Source: Pseudisothecium myosuroides
Lineage: Eukaryota > Streptophyta > Bryopsida > Hypnales > Lembophyllaceae
Assembly: GCA_951799445.1 (NCBI GenBank)
Contig: OX637292.1
Location: forward strand, 20,649,296 to 20,713,295
Direction: 5' to 3'
DNA: 64,000 nt
This document shows, in pieces, positions 34,001-63,500 of the stretch (the first letter of the stretch is position 1; each line of letters begins with the position of its first letter). The translations under genes and the position numbers were made by a program. Under the pieces are notes generated by a model. It did not search any database. It saw nothing but the letters and a program-made list of their open reading frames with translations, and had not been told where the DNA came from.

Positions 34001-35700
34001 TCAACGGATGGATTCTTCTCGTGCCATCTCATAAAGGCTGCAATGTCACGATATCTATACATTCTAAGCAGCCTGGGAATTAATGGGAAATGTCTGAGAA
34101 CTTTAACGGGGATGGAATTGCTTCCTTGCACATATCTGGACAAATGGCAAATGGGACACTCAGAGAGAGATGATTTCTCTTTCCAAAATAGAACACAACC
34201 ATTCCTACAGGTGTGGATGGTTTTGAGAGTAAGGCCCAACCGATCAATGAAACTTCTCGCTTCCTGTCTGTTCTTGGGTAATTCGTTGGATGCCGGAAGT
34301 ATATCCAATCTCAGGAAGGACAGCAGCTCGTCCATGAAGGCATTGCTTACATTATGCAAGTGTGCCAAGTTCATGAGAACAAGAACTGAAGCTAAAGCAG
34401 AGATTTTGGAACCTTGAAGAAGAGGTACCTGGCTTTGTTTCAACCATTCGCCCATATCTGGGTCTGCTGGGTCTGGGTCGTCTTGCATAGCATTATTATC
34501 ACCGTCGTTGTCTCCTTCAATGTCGTTAAAGAAAGTCTCCCTTCTCTCATCTGTTAGTTGGAACCACTCGGCTGCCATCCTCTGAAAGTCAAATTCTTCG
34601 TCAACTGCTTCTTCTTGGGGAGCATTCATTTCTGGAAGTGGAGGAGGATCCTCGGCTATGACGTCAACAAAATTTAAGTCCTCTGCGTCCGAATCTTCCG
34701 GCTGCCATCAGGAACAAACAGAATATGGAGGGCGGAATGTGAGCACGAGGAATCGTTAATTGAATTCCCTTTGTCATTTTTGATGATTCCATGTAGGTTT
34801 CATAGACTTAAACAAGTGATAGAAGTGAATGCTGTCGATGGTACTTTCTAATATAGAGAGGAGCCAATGGAGGTTCAATTCGGTTAACATGTGCACATAG
34901 TCGCCAGAATATCAGAGAACATGGTCCGCATGCTATGTGGAGAGGAAACAGCAATTGTAGTCAGTGAAGAGGTGGACGGTCTGGAGCAGGGGATTAGGTT
35001 TTCAGTGAGGGCTACAGATATGTCGGTTTTTTCTCAACGACGTTGTGGAAATAAAAGAAATTGTACTAAGCGGATCCGGCTAAGGACTATCTATGACGTA
35101 GAAAAGTGGAGACAGTAGTCACAGGAGTAGCTCCATTTATTGTAAGAGAGAAACGGAAATCCAGGAAGCAAGAAGAGGCACCTCTGGGATTAGAGGACCT
35201 AAACCCTAATTGGAAACTGACGAACATGTCGTGCGAGAGTGTTGAGAAGTAGAGAAAGTTATACAAGAGTAGCTACATTTTTTGTTAGAGAGAAATATGA
35301 GTTTAGGAAACAGGAAGAGGTCATTTGGGGATTGGAGGAGGAAAATCCTAATACGAAACTCACCAACATGCAGTGCGAGAGTGTTGGATCCCAGCCGTGT
35401 TGACGTAAGTGCCTATTGATGCTGGTTCTTAGGATTGGCCGCCCGCCCCCTTTGCAATCAGTGCAGGGGCATTTGTAACTACGGAGGCCTCTCTCGTTGG
35501 CACGCGACTGCTCCAAAGCGTTCAACGCCATCGCTAAAGCTGAAAATCTGCCGTCTGGTCTACCCTGCGCAGCATCTATTGTGTTCCGAACTGCAAAAGG
35601 CTGATTAGTCACTGAAATCTTAGTGAGGGAAGTGCTGGAGGTCACATCCCAAGGTTTTGATTTCCAAGGCTCATTGGCATCGTTGTATGACGTCCTAGGG
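31091..35700 (-). pseudogene. TNP2-like CACTA transposase, decayed
   Basis: Exon 1 (about 35700-35364) has a Transpos_assoc-type zinc motif (YKCPCTDCKGGG ... INRHLRQHG) and ends at a good donor. The main exon (34701-33250) carries the transposase_21 core (LGLALDGMNPF; WPVFLLNYNLPGWM). A clear phase-0 intron (33249-33053) joins FKLPYWD to LLIRHVLDVMHCEKN, as in the family. DUF4218-like sequence follows (GLKSHDYHVLLQQVLP; SWAH), then a last part from about 31975 with FRSMKAYGNHYRV, LELDYG and LIFFVDF. Lesions: in-frame TGA at 33349-33351, in-frame TAG at 31644-31646, and frame changes near 32845 and 31472 inside conserved blocks. So the transposase that should cut the element ends cannot be made intact. 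It runs head-to-head with the ORF1 gene. Confidence 0.85.
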
Positions 35701-37421
35701 AGGTGAGAGTATCGGGGCTGTGTGTGAAGCTCTAGACCGTATAGTCTGTACGATTGTCGTCATTCTCTTATTGGGGGAGTTTTTTGACACTGAGTCCTGG
35801 TTAACTAAGTTTATTAATTTTATAGTTGCTGTTTGGTGTCAGTCTGAGTGGGAGTGTGGGACCATGAATCGAATCTTACAAAGCCTATGCATATTTGTTG
35901 TGGCAGGAATGATCAGTACTTGTAAGAAAGAATTTTCGACGACGACTACAAACTACGAACAAGGTCTACAGTGTTTTAGTTCGTTACCTCAGGTGCGCAT
36001 TCTCTGCTACTGTCTGCACATCTGAACTTCTATGGGATACAGGACATGACCGGACGTTGTCCTGAACTGTTTCATTTTATTGCTGGTCGGTGAAGGCTGA
36101 ACTGTATGGGTCAAGTGGACGACTTCATATTCTCATGTGAATGCTGTCTTTAACAACTTTTTCGTACAGATTGGAACCCGGAGTGGTACGCAATGCTTAC
36201 GAAGACTTGAGGAGGTAAAATGTGGAACGAAATGAAGGAGTACTTCGCATGCTAGGATTGTTGAAGCCCAGGTGATGTGTTTTTCCTATCATGATTTAAA
36301 CATTTCAAAACTTTTTTTTTTTTGGGTGTTATGGACTATGACAGAATTTGAGGAAGCGGCAGCAAAGTTTGTGGTCGTCCTCTTTTCATGAACTCTTTCT
36401 CTTGAAAGCCTTGATCAGAATGCATTCATAGAGATGGAAACAAACGTTTGCACGTCTCATGGTTGGTAGAGATGACGGGACTTGAGAGTTTTTTTGTTTC
36501 TTTGTTTTTTTTCGTGGTGTCGTCTGAATTTCCTTCAATGTTAACGATGCCACCTTCTGCTGAGAGAGATGAAGTTCATGAAAAAACCTGGCGAAGCGGT
36601 GTGAAAGGAATGAAGATTTGACGTTGTCCAATAAGTTACTGTGAAAGAACTATGATGAAGTCGTCGTGTGATTGAAGTGCTACATAAGCCGCCGCCTCTT
36701 TTGTGGTGAACCCATGTGCACATTAAATGCCCTTTGGTGAAATTTGGAAGTCCATGTCACGCTTGCAAGTAGTTTTCTGTATGTCGTTGGTGGTCCATAA
36801 GTGGGTCGGTGTTGTTGAAAAAATGTTTCCACACAGATAAACAGAAAGTAAGATTTGTACTTGGCATACTGTGGACAGTAATTGCTTCCGTAATTTCACT
36901 GTGTCATTCTCGTCAGCAAAAGCCAGTGTTCAAGTGGCTTCTCCTTTTTTTAGAAAGACTTATGGAGTCTGAAGATTCCTTGAGTGTCTCATTCTGTTAC
37001 GTTCATGTTCAGAGAGGAAGATAGTCATGGACAGAAGGCTGTGGCAGTTGTGAGAGGTTCCAGGAGCTCGAAGAAGGAGCATGGTCAGCCTCTTCGCAGT
37101 GCAAGGATAGCGTGCATGCAGCAGTCATTGAAAGCTGACAGTTTGTATATAAGGAGGGCTCCGTCGTTAGCGGAACGGTCTACCAATTCGGTGCTCTAAG
37201 GAGTTCGAGAGGAGAATTGTAACGGGCGAGCACCCTTGGAAGAGGAAGTTGTCGATCCACAGGTCAGTTAACGGAAAGAGCAGAGACTTATTTATTTTCA
37301 ATGATGTGACTGCTGTAATTGACGTTGCTAAGAAGGAATTCCGAGACTCATGAATTTGTAGATAAATATCTTTTATAAGTGAAGGGAGTTGTGATTTCAG
37401 GAGAACTGTAACCAAGAGAAA
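35701..37421. promoter_or_regulatory. Divergent promoter region between TNP2 and ORF1
   Basis: About 1.7 kb between the two oppositely oriented CACTA genes. Non-coding 5' exons of ORF1 may lie here: an acceptor 'gtgatttcag' stands just before the ATG at 37422. No binding repeats were recognised. Confidence 0.4.
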
Positions 37422-40400
37422 ATGGAAGGTTACAACAGTGTGGGAGAGAATGATTCTACCGATGGTTCCTCGGACAGCTTCTATGAAGTGTACGTGGACA
37501 TGGACTACAGTGGAAAAAAAGGAGAGGGGTTGGGTGGTTTGGCGATTCCCGTTTCCACCAACATTGAGGGTCCATCTTTCGGTGGCTTCAAATTGGACTC
37601 GAATAACACGCAGGCAGCATCAGCGTTCGGAGCCCAATTTCAGGAGTTGGTTCTGCGAGCGTTGTTTCAGTCAATTGGTGCCTTGATAGGACCTCCTCCT
37701 GGTGTCATGGCCTTGACACAGGGAGGGTCAACGGCTACTCCCTTGCAGTCTGCTGAAGGAGTGAGCCCCGAAAGCACATGGAAAGCCGCAACATTCAACA
37801 AAGCGGAAGCCAGGCGAAGGAGGCAGCCGAAAATGAACAGGACGTCAGCCGGAGAGGACTCAAATTCACAGGAGGACTTTCCCAAACAAAAAAATGAAAG
37901 TCCCCAACAGAAGTCATTACGTTCACGGAGGCTGAATCGGTTTCGAGAAAGGAGGGCGAAAGAGTTGACAAATAATCGCAGAGCAATGAACAAGGTGCCC
38001 TATATTATTCACGTGGATGGAATGGCAAAAGCCAAAGGAATCCACAAGCATCAGTGGCGTGCTGCAGTGCGTGGTCAGTGCGGAAGACTGGATCCGAGCA
38101 AGGATAACCTGATCCACCATCCAAAGAATGTGGTGGACAGCATATGGCATGCGTTGGAAAAAGAATGGGAGTTTCAGGGCTTCACGCATAGGGCAAGGGA
38201 GATGTTTGAGAATGCGACGACAAAATGTATGAGAAACAGAAAAATGCATCTAAAGAAAAAGAGCCAGAGGAGTGTAAAACCTCCCAAACCTGATGACATC
38301 AACAGTGTCCACTAGTCGAACATAGTGGATCTCAGGAGGAGGACCAGTGTGCAGAGCCCGTCACGTGCCTCGTTGCAACTCACTTCAAAAGGGAAGGAGA
38401 AAATACAGGACGAGAACGAGGAGGACAAAATCTCTTCCTTTAGTGAGGAGGTATTTCATTCTTGCGTTCTTGGTAATTTCAGTTCAGAAAGTGTAGTCTT
38501 AGTAATAGCCGTCTCAACTTTATTTGTAAGGAAAATGAGGAGTAGTCATTGTGGACTTACCTTGACATTTAGGAATTACAGGGACTCATTCTTGTTTCTG
38601 GCAAGAATGATGCTTTGTGCACATGTAATTAATGAGGGCGACATGAGAAGTGGTTGGAAGGCGGAAGGAACAATGGGCAGGGGACGTCAACGAGAAGGGA
38701 ATGTGTCACTGAATCCAGTATTTAGTCCATGTGAGAGTGTCTAATTTTTTCTTGTTCATTGACACAGGTTTTAGTATGGACGGCTGACAAGTTAACGTTT
38801 ACAACTCCTTCATTGTCGTTTGTTGACAGGAAAGTGAAGAAAATAGCAGGAGGGCTAGTCCAGATGGTCAAATTGAGGACACTAGCGTGTTGTTGGAGTC
38901 CGTAACTGATGTAGACGCCAGAATCCGAAGTCTACAAGATGAATTGACGAGGTTGAAGAAATCAAGGAAGGTAAGTACGTGTAAGGTGGAAATGTGAAGG
39001 AGAAAACGCAAGAACAATGAACTTCACGGTCGTCATGTAATTGTGTGGCCTTGAAATAGTCGATTTGAATTTCTACCTACTATGGATAATGAAATTATAG
39101 ATGGCTACGATGTTGTCATGTTACGCTGTTTGAAATTATGATGCATCGTCAAAGTGGGGAACACTAAGTCGTTCTTGTGCAGGGAAGAATGCTTTCTGAA
39201 AGCGATTTAGTGCTTCGTGAGGAAGGAGCTGTCAAGTACTGACTTTTTTTTTGCATTTGTGCAGGGCGGTTTCTCAGGGAAGGACTGTTCTAACAAACCT
39301 GCATCGAGTAGTGACAACGAAGCTGCAGAAATCATCGCTGCTGCTCAAGGTAAGATGTGGTGGAATTATACATGATTCATGTAAGAGGAATTTAAAGTGA
39401 TTTTACGTGGGATTTTGTAAATAGGAATTGCAGGAGGATGCTTGAAGTTTTTCATGAATCCTTGTCAGGCAAGTCATGTTGATTTGTTAAGCGGCACATC
39501 GTGGTTGTCGTGCAGTTTTCCGACGTGGCGTAGTTGTTTCCGTTGAATGGAATGTTAGAATTTTTTTTTACGGTGGAAGTAGGTCACGTCACTGAAGGAC
39601 CAGCCTTGCAGCGGCTTGCGGGTTATGTCTGACAATGGAAAACGCGTTTGCTTCATATTATTTAAGATCATATGGTTTCTCTAAATCATATGAAGGATTA
39701 ACGAGAATATGGTTTCATGCGTTTCTGTCGCATGAGGTAGAGGGATTTGAATTTGAAAGAAACCCCCCCTGTATGTAGAAGATAATGTCATCTGTGAAAT
39801 TTCAAAATGTAATTATGAATGTGAGCGACGTATTGAATGAGATTGAACTTGGACGCCTGTACATTGTATAGACAGAAAATAATAAAGTAAATAATGAAGC
39901 AAGGAATGAAACATAGTGCTAATCACTTGTCTATGAGGCAAAACTTTTATTTCGGTGCTATGGAAACTGATATTAACAATGGACGAAGTGTTTTCCATTT
40001 GTTTCTTGCCAGCTGAGGACGGCATCAAGGAAAATGTCAAGCCGTCGAGTGGGGTTACCAAAGTGAAAGTTGAAGAGTCAGGGGAAAAGAATTTGGAGGA
40101 TGTGGAACTTGGATTTGGAACTCAGAAAAAAAGGTCAGGCGTGTTTTCAGATGCATTACAAGAACTGAGTCAGAACGAAGCTGAAGATGTTATCATGGAC
40201 TCAGAGGTGATATCCGAATGTACTTTCATTACTTTTTATTGATTTTGTGGAAGAGCAGATATATTGTGGGTCTCGTGACGTCAAGAAAGTTCTTTAAGCG
40301 TTGAAGGAAGTCATCGATCTCCATCTTGAATCATTGAAATGTAGATTTTGAAAATTAATTCAGATTAAGAAGGCCAACAAATGATAAAGTGCATTGCATC

Positions 40401-41013
40401 ATTGAAAATGTTACAATGAGTCTTCAAGAATCTTGGCAGGAAGAAGATCAACAGATGTTGTACATTTTTTTAACGGGCGCAGTGGGTACATGTTCATGGG
40501 AAGTGCGACCACAGTTCATTTGTTTGTTATGGAGTGTGCAGAAAGTTGCGGACTCAATTTTGCTTTCATAGGATGGAATGAGTCATTTCTTTACTTTGAC
40601 TGCATTGAAGTTTTTGAGATAGACATAGTTTGTATTCTCATGTCTTCTAAGTAATCTAGTTGGATGTACTGAACTAGTTCGCATGCACGTGAATGTTGGT
40701 GGAGTAGATGGATTGTGGAGATGTTGTGCGGCTCCTCGCAGTAGTTGGCGGAATGGAAAAGGAGATAGGGAAGGCTATAGTGATGGGTTTGGCTGGGACG
40801 AAGCTGAATCGCAAAGAAATTCCAGAAGGCTGGTGGAGTCTGAAAGTGACTTCGTACACAAGCGCTGCAGCCACCGAAGCTTGTCCGATCCCAACTGGAT
40901 GGACCAAGCATCCAAAGTATCAGACCATAAAGGAAGCCAGTGGTCGAACGATAATTTGGCCGGATAAACGTCTGCGAACTCTTTTTCAAATGTGGCGCGC
41001 GCCGAAGAAGTGA
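37422..41013 (+). pseudogene. CACTA ORF1 (transposase_24-like), nonsense-broken
   Basis: Exons with matching phases: 37422-38450, 38830-38970, 39265-39349, 40013-40206, a less certain piece from 40440, and a last exon from about 40700 to the TGA at 41013. The first exon has an acidic start, a basic middle and a conserved block (HKHQWRAAVRGQCGRLD ... KEWEFQGFTHRAREMFENA, then basic CMRNRKMHLKKK) typical of plant Ptta/En-Spm second proteins. Exon 2 has a coiled coil (DARIRSLQDELTRLKKSRK). The last exon has the family's C-terminal block (IPEGWWSLKV ... ASGRTIIWPD). One in-frame TAG at 38313-38315 interrupts exon 1; the same frame continues for 45 codons to a perfect donor. It probably codes for the accessory end-binding protein. 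Confidence 0.75.
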
Positions 41014-41700
41014 TTACCTCCTCGTTGTTGGATTTTTTTTTTGTTTGGAAACATTATAGGGGCGACTTGCTTGAAGAAGGCAGTTGTTCAAGGGAACAAA
41101 GGCCAAGTACGAAGAGTACGTCATTAGTGTGTAGCGGTCAATGTATAAGCCGCATAGTGTTTTTTTCAGTCATGGCAAATCCGTCCCAGTCGATGCATGC
41201 AACAGGGAGGCACTGTGCAGTTACTGAGAAGCACATATGCACATGTTATTGTACAGAAAAAAGCATTGCAAATAAAATGATTTGCATTAACGACATACCC
41301 AAGCGGGCACTATTCGACCTTTTAAACATCTTCCTCTGCCTTACACGTGGACAGTGCATGAAATTGCTTGTAGAAATGAAAATGTTCCCATTCGCTACTC
41401 ACTTTTTCAAGATTACTGTGAATTGCTTAAGAATCTGCCAAGTGTCAAGATCTCATACTACCAAGAAACAATTGGGAATGTGCAGCTAAGTTACTATGAA
41501 CAAGTTACAAAAAATTATTTGATTAATTAATGCCTGCCCGGTTATATTAAAAGTCATACTTAAATCTGCTAAAAAGACGTCTAGTTGCCTCCCAGAAGTG
41601 TATTTTAAAGCGCGTCCTAGACACAAGAATTTAAGCAAGTCTTACTGAAAACACTCGACCCTTTAAAACTGCACTTATTGTCCCCCTTTTCCTTGTAGTG

Positions 41701-41861
41701 ATGTATTTCTATAATAATGTGTGACTTAGAAGAAGATCATTGAACCTAAAAGGTACAACATCATAGTTGGGCAATTGTGGATACAAAGATCATCAAATTG
41801 CTTATTCAATTGCCATCACAAGTTGGTTTTCACTAGTTTGGCACATCATAAGCCATCGAAC
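41701..41861. other. Junction between CACTA and kinase gene
   Basis: Target duplication ATG, then about 160 bp to the kinase gene's stop codon. The transposon therefore lies in or right behind that gene's 3' UTR. Confidence 0.7.
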
Positions 41862-58700
<16,839 letters not shown>

Positions 58701-59143
58701 CTCCGGGTAATCAAGAACTTGCAAATGCGGCCAACACAGGCCCGGTGCACGGGCGAGAGGTTGATCGATATCAATCTAGTACAGATGACTTAGTGAAAAA
58801 AGTTCTCAATAATCAAGCCAAGAACTGGAAAGTGCACTAATCGATCTGTACCTCCACTGGACGGTCTCTCCTCCTTACGTAATTAAGTTCAAATGCAGTG
58901 TTTGAGCGACGAAGATGAAACTCCCCGGGCAGAGAGAAACTGAGTACTAAGGCTAAGTTAGCTGCTCTGGAACTGATCGCCACACATGCTTTCAATAGCA
59001 AACAGCGAACTAACTAAGTCGGTGATCAATGAGTGTTGGAGGGAGCATGCATACCTAGACATACGGTACAGGACTTCATATGTATGGTCTGGAGTTCGCA
59101 GCGTGGGTGGACTTTAGCTCCACGCGGGCTTCATACACTGGGA
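58701..59143 (-). promoter_or_regulatory. Upstream region of the receptor kinase gene
   Basis: Between the kinase start codon and the 39-bp repeats. No clear TATA box was recognised on the minus strand. Confidence 0.3.
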
Positions 59144-59255
59144 TACAGACACTTCAGGTCTGATGATTGATGACAACTGGGTTACAGACACTTCAGGTCT
59201 GATGATTGATGACAACTGAGTTACGGACACTTCAAGTCTGATGAATGATGACTTT
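59144..59255. repeat. 39-bp tandem repeat, about three copies
   Basis: 'acagacacttcaggtctgat' followed by 'gattgatgacaactg' occurs at 59144 and about 39 bp later almost unchanged, then a diverged third copy. It lies about 450 bp upstream of the kinase start. Confidence 0.85.
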
Positions 59256-60536
59256 ACAGCGATATTGTACCAGGCTCATAACTGGTGGTTTTGCCCTCCC
59301 TTTGCTTTTATCTTGCTCTTCGCTCATTTGGTTCCCTGGACCTTCCCTGCCTTTGGGTGTTTCTGGTCCTGGCCACTGTTTCACCCCTGCCTGCGGGACG
59401 GAGGTCACCAGACGAACTTCCTGGGTCTATCTCAAGACGACCTTGCGATTTCGCAGTACGGTTAAAATCCAATCTTACAACAGAAAGTACTCCGTCGGTT
59501 TTCAACGTGTTCAACTCGATCTGCTTGCAAATTGACTTGTGCGTAATTTAAGTAATACCTATTTATAATCCTGCAAATGGTACGCTTCACATGAGGGAAT
59601 ACTACCCAATGGCCACTGCCTTGACTGCGCTCTTTCCCTTGTTCCTAATAATTGAACTCCAACGCTAATTTTCTATTTTCCAAAATTAGGCACGAGGTCC
59701 ATCAATGGATAAGCTGAGACTGTTCAAATCAATCCTCTGTGAATTCTAATCAAGAGTTTGTGAAGTCTCACTGTAGAAATGCCAAATGTAACCACTCTGA
59801 GTGCTACTTCTAGAAATTATTATTTCTTCTGCAATGGTAAGTTGAAAACGAGAAAGACCAAATAGTAATGGAACCATGCTTGTCCAGCAAAGAAAGAACT
59901 TGTATGCACTCTGAAAGTGAGCAGTGCCTCCATTACGCTTGGCCAATAGTCTACAAGTATATCCATGATGGTTAGCTCACTCATCTATTGTGGTCGCAAC
60001 AAGCACTTAAGAGAACACTTTGTCAAGAGACTGGTGTGAACTTTTTTTTTACAATTATTTCTATTTGGTTCTCCAGAAAACGTCGAATTAGTTTCATTGT
60101 CGTTCCGCAAAACTTTCATTTGTGCCTTGATATTATTCGCTGGAATTCGAAATGCATTAGTCTTCAAAAGCGTATGAAATGTTGGGTAACATGAGCTGCA
60201 AATTGTAAGCGTTTGCCAAGAATAAAACTAGGTGTATATGCGCTGACCACGCCACTGCTCACGTAAACGCGCATTTGCTTTGCTCAATTTCCAACTGCGA
60301 TAATCCACGCGTGCATCATGAGCATCTCTAAAGCCACGCACACCAATATGTTTTACATAACTAACGCGAATGTGATTCATATCCTCTCTGCTCGGCACAC
60401 GGTCAAGGAATGCATGAGAAACTGCAGATTATGAGAGTAAAATAGGAGTAAGTCCTTTAGAATTGGGTTGTCTATAGTACAACTTACAGATTGGCATCTG
60501 AGGGTCACATGAATTGTTTCCCACTGAGAAGTGCAC
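59256..60536. other. Intergenic region
   Basis: Between the 39-bp repeats and the 3' end of the SNF2 gene. Contains overlapping short open frames near 59245-59550 in three frames, none convincing. No other feature seen. Confidence 0.5.
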
Positions 60537-63500
60537 CTAATGCAGACGCAGTTTGAGTGAGCTCAATGCTTCCGCCATATTATCAACATCCGTTCCGCTT
60601 GTCGGTGCTGGTGAGCTTCTGCTTGAAGCCGGTGAGTCACTGAGTAAGCTCCAATTTGGCATCTCAACAAGAGGTTGCGCTTTCAGAACGCTGGGTACCT
60701 TGACAGCTGGGCCTGGGCTCAGGATGATGGTAGTCTTCTTGCCGGGCAATGGCGAAACAACAGGTATGCTGTTATTAAAGCCTAGTGGTTTAGGTCGTTG
60801 ACCGTCGAGTCTGTCTGAAGCTGTTCGAATTTTTTCTGCAGACAGATTGACAACAGCAATTGGGGCAGCTGGCCGAGATGACAATTGCACGCCTATATTC
60901 TCCTTGCTGCCTGCAATCATCTCCGCCTCTTTCAGTTCATTCTCAGTCTCGTCAATTTTCGTCTCGAGAGAAGCTCCGTGATCTGGCAGCCTTGAAAGTA
61001 ATGCCTGCAAGTGCAAAAGGTGAGGTGATTGTCAGGAATGAATGGCGATTTTCAAGTTCGAAATTTCAGAGACAAAATGCAACTCGAGCCTGAAAGCAGA
61101 GGAAACTTTCAGACGCACTGAAGCAGAGGAAACTCCCGCCTTGGACCCACCTTATCATCAAGAGTTCTGTAAAGTCGTTCCAGTTTGCTCCTTAAGAATT
61201 GTACCTTGAGCCAACTATCATTGGCCACATTTCGGTTTTGCAAACCAGCAGTCGCACTTGCCAAAAGCCCTCGCCTGGTGCAGCCCAGGGCAAACATCTT
61301 TTAGAAAACCTAGAAATCAGGATAAGACTTTTCTGATATGCACGATGGTTTGGAAACAGAGTTTTCTGAACAGCGATGATGACTAGTGAAAGGTTAAATA
61401 CCCTATGGATTGTGAGGCTTCCCAGACATAGCTTTCAGGCTTTGAAGCTGCTTTGAATCGCTGCCCCGCATATAATGGATTCCTGATTAAAAGACAGTTT
61501 GTCACATTAGTCAGCTTAGAGATGGGCACAAACTTAAGATGACTTAAGCATTAAATTGTTGACTCCAAGAGACGAGAAGAATTACCCACCTTGGTTCCCA
61601 TGAGGCCTTTAAGTCATCATCCTCAAGTCCAGGAGGGGGCAACGGTTCTGCTTCTTTGGTAAATAGCAAGTCATGGTGGCTAACCCCAGCAATGCCCAGA
61701 CCCTCAAGAAACTCGATATGCCCTTGTAGATCTGTATTTCTGTTACAAGCAAAACCGATCTCGTGGAATAAGAAACTCTACAACTAAAACAACCGATGGA
61801 AATTTCAGGACTTTCCATTGAGCGGAAGTAAACGAAAAACTTACATCCTGCGCTGACTAAAATGCTCTTTGTGAAGCTGCCGCTGGGTCTGTGACACTCT
61901 AAAACCTGTTTCTGGTACTATAAACATTTCTCCCAGTTCCTGCACCAAGACGCCACATATGAATATCTTCATATTAAAACCGAGTGACAAAATGCTGAAA
62001 GTTACATTTCCTGCGTATGAGGAGTTGCTGCAAGACATAATTATTTTAGGGAGGCTGCCATCACTTGCCCCTTGTGAGAAATATCGCATTTGATTCTTTT
62101 TCTCAGTTGCCACTTTCATAAGACCACCCTTGAAAACCTGAAAGGAAAGAAAAAAGAAGAAAAATGTGAGTGTGGCAAGTCCTACTAATCGTCGAATCAG
62201 GTTAACTGGAAAGCGAAATTACTGAAAAGAAGAAAATGAACATCCATACCCTCTTGCGACAAGCAACAGAGAAATCGAGTTACCGTGGGACATGCAATTT
62301 CTTACTTGCTTGCGGTATATTTTTTCTTCAATAGTTCCACATGTCATGAGGCGATAGACAACCACATCGTTCTTCTGACCAATGCGGTATGCGCGATCCA
62401 CGCTCTGGTTATCGGTACTGATTTGCAAGCAGAGAGCGTAAGTTAGCTATGTGATCGACATATCATGGAAAACATGCATAACCTGAGCAAGAGAAGGAGC
62501 AGACATTCGCATACAGTCATATCACAGAAATCGAGAAGTAGATTGTTACCTTGGATTCCAAGCAGGGTCAACAATTACCACCCTGTCAGCTCCAGTCAGG
62601 GTAAGTCCTAAGCCGCCAACTTGAGACGTCAACAAGAAAAGCGGTATCTCCTCATCACATTGAAATTCCTGTTACAAGTCGATACAGGCATAAATCTTTG
62701 GGCGACGGTCTTGGAAGAGCCAAACAAATCAACCAACCAGTCTCATTTAATGCGCTACTGAAGATTTCCCAAGGCACGATGACCCTCAGCCTGCCTGATA
62801 TCTCAGACTAGTGTCGGTAATATTGGTAAGACCTACTCACTTGTACGCATTGTTCACGCTCAGCTGCCTTGATGGTGCCGTCAATGCGTCTAAAGATCCA
62901 TCCTCTATCAAGAATCTCATCCTGTCAAACGAAATCATTTCCCAAGTGTGGCGCAGTAATGAGTATCAAAAGCATAAACGAACAGACAATAAGATTATCA
63001 CCTGCATAACCAGAGAAGCATTACATGTGCGCTGAAATACACGAACGTAAACAGCCAAGGTTAAGGAAGAGATAAGAACAAAACTGACGGTTGGACCTGA
63101 ATCATATTGAGCATCTTTCGAGTTTGAGCAAATATGAGTGTACGGTGACCTTCAGCAACAAGATTTTCCTGCGCAGAAAGATCCTCAAGGTTAGCACCTT
63201 CCACGAATATTTCTTACTCTCATTGCAAAGAGCAGTTTCAATGTGGAGAAAGGAATTGAAATGCTGGAAGATATAAGAAAGTGCAGTACAAGTAGGGCCA
63301 TCAGGAAATCGATTTTGCAAGAACGAGCCCCCTTATTTTCATCCTCCTCAACCATGCCAGCAAGTGACCGAGTCATGGCTTCAGCAGCTTGGATATCTTC
63401 GGTATCCAAGTATCCTTCCATCCCCTCTGCGATTTCATTTGCAGCTCTCTTTGTGAGTAATGATGGGTGATCACAGATCTTTTTCATAACCTGAACCGAG

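Larger units (their letters stand above)
22564..41700. mobile_element. Large CACTA (En/Spm) transposon, 19.1 kb
   Basis: The right end reads CCTTTTCCTTGTAGTG, i.e. CACTACAAGGAAAAGGGG inward. The left end reads TTTTACAAGGGAAAGGGG, the same terminus with CAC changed to TTT. Both ends are flanked by ATG (22561-22563 and 41701-41703), a 3-bp target duplication as expected for CACTA. Inside are the two protein genes of this superfamily, TNP2-like (minus) and ORF1-like (plus), plus a nested LTR insertion at 27009-30494. Without that insertion the element is 15.6 kb. The mutated left terminus and broken genes suggest it no longer moves by itself. Confidence 0.85.
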
